Of a stretch of 16,612 nucleotides of DNA, positions 14,446-16,612 are shown piece by piece. The first letter of the stretch is position 1. The number at the start of each line of letters is the position of its first letter. The stretch lies in NCBI GenBank assembly GCA_036507695.1, contig DATCIR010000355.1:1-16612 (forward strand), written 5' to 3'. A model generated the notes under the pieces. It made no database searches. It was given only the letters and a program-made list of their open reading frames with translations, and was not told the DNA's origin. The translations under genes and the position numbers were made by a program. The DNA comes from JAKEGK01 sp036507695. Its GTDB lineage: Bacteria; Pseudomonadota; Gammaproteobacteria; SZUA-152.

Positions 14446-15177
14446 CTAATGCCCACCCGTTAACGGTACAAAACGCACCGGCAATATTTGTTGACTGGTC
14501 ACTTTGCCATCCGCGTGTTTTTCCACAACCACCAGATGCTGGACTAGGAACGGACTGCCCACCGGAATCACCATACGTCCACCGGGTTTTAGTTGTTCGA
14601 TCAACGGTGGCGGCACATGACTGGCCGCGGCCGTCACCACAATGCCATCGAATGGCGCGGCATCTTTCCAGCCGTAATAACCATCACCTATGCGCGATTG
14701 AATATTGCGGTAGTGCAACCGTTTGAAGTGTTCCTCCGCCTGCGCGCCAATCGCGCCAATTATCTCGATGGTGTAAACTTCGCTGACCACTTCCGCTAAT
14801 ATCGCCGCCTGGTATCCGGAGCCGGTGCCGATCTCCAAAACACGATGACCGGGCTTGGGTTTCAGCAAATCCGTCATGATGGCAACGATATAGGGTTGCG
14901 AAATTGTTTGGCCGTGACCAATGGGTAAAGGGCGGTTTTGATAGGCGTAGGGTTTTTGCAGCAGTGGAACAAATTCATGCCGCGGCACCTTCGCCAGGGC
15001 GTCCATCACCCGCGGATCCAACGCCTCCTTATCAAGATAGAGACTGGTTTCCTGCACGTCGGCGTTGATTTCCTTCACCAGCGCCAGGCGGGCGCTGGTG
15101 TATTTGTCCTCCGCGAACAGCGGCGCACTATAAACCAGCAGGGAAATAATCAGGCAGTGGGTAATTGGTTTGAGCAT
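14446..15177 (-). CDS. pcm: Protein-L-isoaspartate O-methyltransferase with signal peptide
   Basis: Pcm methylates L-isoaspartyl residues of damaged proteins, using SAM, so that they can revert to aspartate. From the ATG at 15177 the product has 243 residues. Its first 22 residues (LIISLLVYSAPLFA) form a signal peptide, so the enzyme is predicted to act in the periplasm. Known motifs: VPRHEFVP, PIGHGQTISQPYIVA, the SAM loop VLEIGTGSGYQAAIL, IGDGYYGW and LKPGGRMVIPVG. A GTG at 15225 would add 16 basic residues (ARRAQRIRTHNHSR) before the signal peptide and is less likely. Cytosolic E. coli Pcm has no such leader; SAM supply outside the cytosol would be a problem, so a membrane-tethered or mis-predicted leader is possible. 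It heads the operon with the SpeE-like and DnaJ-like genes. Confidence 0.93.
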   Translation of the reverse strand: MLKPITHCLIISLLVYSAPLFAEDKYTSARLALVKEINADVQETSLYLDKEALDPRVMDALAKVPRHEFVPLLQKPYAYQNRPLPIGHGQTISQPYIVAIMTDLLKPKPGHRVLEIGTGSGYQAAILAEVVSEVYTIEIIGAIGAQAEEHFKRLHYRNIQSRIGDGYYGWKDAAPFDGIVVTAAASHVPPPLIEQLKPGGRMVIPVGSPFLVQHLVVVEKHADGKVTSQQILPVRFVPLTGGH

Positions 15178-15279
15178 GGTCCTGGAATGGTTGTGTGTTC
15201 GGATTCGCTGGGCGCGGCGTGCCACGTCAAGTTTTTCTTTCGGTTAGTTAATTTTTATCAATTACTGTCACAAAGTTCC

Positions 15280-15293
15280 TTGATACCTATCAA
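15280..15293. promoter_or_regulatory. Dyad TTGATA-CC-TATCAA between pcm and ahcY
   Basis: A perfect 6-bp inverted repeat with a 2-base spacer lies in the divergent gap, and a second TATCAA half-site is at 15256-15261. It is placed as an operator for either gene would be. SahR controls sahH genes in some Proteobacteria, but I cannot recall its consensus well enough to claim a match. Confidence 0.35.
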
Positions 15294-15344
15294 TGCCGGG
15301 CGGGAGTTTTATAGTTTATATTTATCGTAACTACGTACCCGTGG

Positions 15345-15450
15345 GCGGCGCCGGTGTCTCCTGCCGGGGGACGCCACAAGTACGTCCCTGTAGGCTCGAC
15401 TGCGGCCATCCCTGGGCGCAGACGCCCCCGGCAGGAAACACCCGCACCGC
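15345..15450. repeat. GC-rich fold-back repeat in the pcm/ahcY gap
   Basis: Arms 15353-15370 (GGTGTCTCCTGCCGGGGG) and 15425-15442 are reverse complements at 17 of 18 positions. The similarity continues outward for about ten bases, and a shorter GC-rich inner part contains TACGTCCCTGTAGGCTCG. Its type is familiar to me from intergenic regions of gammaproteobacteria, but I cannot name the family with certainty. No T-run follows either arm. It differs in sequence from the elements at 1-118 and 2651-2819. Confidence 0.7.
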
Positions 15451-15483
15451 TTTAACCTATGCTGCACACGGGGTGAGTCGTTA

Positions 15484-15501
15484 CTATTTATCATTAAATA
15501 G
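15484..15501. repeat. AT-rich hairpin before the ahcY ribosome site
   Basis: CTATTTA and TAAATAG form a perfect 7-bp stem with a TCAT loop, ending seven bases before the AAGGA of ahcY. If transcribed it could affect translation or mRNA stability. This is structure only; no SAH riboswitch pattern is present. Confidence 0.4.
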
Positions 15502-15521
15502 ACAGGTGAAGGATATTATGC

Positions 15522-16612
15522 ATGACCGCAGCAGCCTTTGACATTAAAAACATTCGCCTTGCGGGTCAAGGCAAGGACCGTATTGAGTGGGCGTTAACCG
15601 AGATGCCCGTGATACGGCAATTACTCGAACGGATGGGCAAGCAGCAGCCGCTCGCAGGACTGCGCGTCAGCGGGTGTTTGCATATCACCAGCGAAACCGC
15701 CAATCTGGCACGTGTTTTGACCGCGGCCGGCGCGCAGTTGGTGTTATGCGCCAGCAACCCGCTCAGTACCCAGGATGATGTTGCCGCCGCGCTGGTCGAG
15801 TATTTCAGTATCCCGGTGTTTGCCATTAAAGGCGAGGATACCGGCACCTACTATCAGCATATCAAGGCGGCGCTGGATCACCGGCCGCAAATAACCCTGG
15901 ATGATGGCGCCGACCTGGTGAGTGAAATGCACAAAACCCGCGTTGAATTGCTGGGCACTATGCTCGGTGGCACGGAAGAAACCACCACCGGTGTGATTCG
16001 CTTGCGCGCCATGGCGCGGGATAAGGCGCTCAAGTTTCCCATTGTGGCGGTGAACGACGCCATGACCAAACATCTGTTTGATAACCGTTATGGCACCGGT
16101 CAAAGCACGATTGATGGCATTATCCGCGCCACTAATATTTTGTTAGCCAGCAAGGTGTTTACCGTGGTGGGCTATGGCTGGTGCGGCCGGGGTATCGCCA
16201 TGCGCGCCAAAGGGCATGGCGCCCAGGTGATTGTAACGGAAGTGGAGCCCTTGCGCGCCCTGGAAGCCGCCATGGATGGCTTTCAGGTCATGCCATTAAT
16301 CGATGCGGCGCGGCGCTCGGACTTCATTGTGACCGCCAGCGGTGACAAACATGTGGTGGACCAGCAGCACCTGCAAGTCATGAAAGATGGTTGTGTGCTG
16401 GCAAACTCCGGGCACTTTAACGTGGAAATCAATATCCCCGCCCTGGAAGCATTGGCCGTGGAAAAACACCGGCGCCGTGAGTACGTTGACGAATACCGCT
16501 TGCGGGATGGCCGCAGGTTGCGTTTATTGGCGGAAGGGCGCCTGGTGAACCTGGCGGCGGCGGAAGGTCATCCGGCAACCGTGATGGATATGAGCTTTGC
16601 CAATCAGGCCCT
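15522..16612 (+). CDS. ahcY: Adenosylhomocysteinase (SAH hydrolase), 3' end cut by the window
   Basis: AhcY reversibly splits S-adenosylhomocysteine into adenosine and homocysteine with bound NAD+, recycling the product of SAM-dependent methylation in the cytosol. The 363 residues seen include His54 in GCLHITSETAN, the Asp pair in LDDGADL (128-131), Glu152 in TEETTTG, Lys183 and Asp187 in TKHLFDNRYGTG, the NAD loop GYGWCGRG (217-224), SGHFN (297-301) and AAAEGHP (345-351). The C-terminal segment after FANQA is missing only because the window ends. RYGTGQSTIDGI and the lack of the ~40-residue insertion indicate the short form. The ATG at 15522 has AAGGA eight bases upstream; the ATG at 15518 opens only a 7-codon frame. 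It diverges from pcm. Confidence 0.95.
   Translation, partial: MTAAAFDIKNIRLAGQGKDRIEWALTEMPVIRQLLERMGKQQPLAGLRVSGCLHITSETANLARVLTAAGAQLVLCASNPLSTQDDVAAALVEYFSIPVFAIKGEDTGTYYQHIKAALDHRPQITLDDGADLVSEMHKTRVELLGTMLGGTEETTTGVIRLRAMARDKALKFPIVAVNDAMTKHLFDNRYGTGQSTIDGIIRATNILLASKVFTVVGYGWCGRGIAMRAKGHGAQVIVTEVEPLRALEAAMDGFQVMPLIDAARRSDFIVTASGDKHVVDQQHLQVMKDGCVLANSGHFNVEINIPALEALAVEKHRRREYVDEYRLRDGRRLRLLAEGRLVNLAAAEGHPATVMDMSFANQA

Noticed and set aside
15353..15521. SAH riboswitch upstream of ahcY
   Set aside because: The conserved riboswitch core is not recognisable; the structure here is a symmetric fold-back repeat plus an AT-rich hairpin.
15518..15541. Seven-codon frame overlapping the ahcY start as a regulatory leader peptide
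   Set aside because: Its ATG is only four bases after AAGGA, and the overlap with ahcY is simply explained by two nearby ATGs; nothing supports translation.

Overview
The window looks like a stretch of gammaproteobacterial chromosome with mid-range GC. The adjacent fabA-fabB pair (anaerobic unsaturated fatty acid synthesis), a PhoP-like response regulator, a c551-type cytochrome, a bactofilin and a YceI protein all fit a free-living Gram-negative, respiring gammaproteobacterium. I cannot name the genus. The intergenic regions hold several small fold-back repeats, as seen in repeat-rich environmental gammaproteobacteria. I see no phage, conjugative, CRISPR, rRNA or tRNA genes.

Layout, left to right. 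1-118 is a long imperfect hairpin at the window edge. 166-711 (+) encodes a secreted protein of six 'DxDxDGxxDxxE' calcium loops. 873-2623 (+) is the fabA-fabB operon. A MITE-like fold-back element (2651-2819) lies directly behind it and just upstream of a bactofilin gene (2925-3344, +). A periplasmic mono-heme cytochrome c (3592-3912, +) ends in a strong rho-independent terminator. An OmpR/PhoP-type response regulator (4118-4810, +) follows with no kinase beside it and converges on an ABC1/UbiB-family kinase-like gene (4820-6499, -).

The middle of the window reads mainly leftward: an O-methyltransferase (6754-7416), a YceI lipocalin-like secreted protein (7533-8090) and a polytopic membrane protein of unknown role (8164-8994). 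A LysR regulator (9188-10075, +) diverges from that membrane protein across a 193-bp gap with a dyad, and converges on a small DUF2892 membrane protein (10177-10536, -).

The right part is a probable leftward operon: an exported protein-L-isoaspartate methyltransferase (pcm), a large membrane protein with an embedded spermidine-synthase-like Rossmann domain, and a DnaJ-type co-chaperone. It is divergent from ahcY (S-adenosylhomocysteine hydrolase), which runs off the right edge. The pcm/ahcY gap contains a TTGATA-CC-TATCAA dyad and a second kind of fold-back repeat. Pcm and the O-methyltransferase should produce S-adenosylhomocysteine, which AhcY removes. The pcm to dnaJ-like group suggests a protein-damage or envelope-stress theme, but this is inference.

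Most genes belong to well-known families. The least explained parts are the fold-back repeats, the signal-peptide Pcm / SpeE-like membrane protein / DnaJ operon, the orphan response regulator, and a 45-codon reading frame behind the O-methyltransferase.
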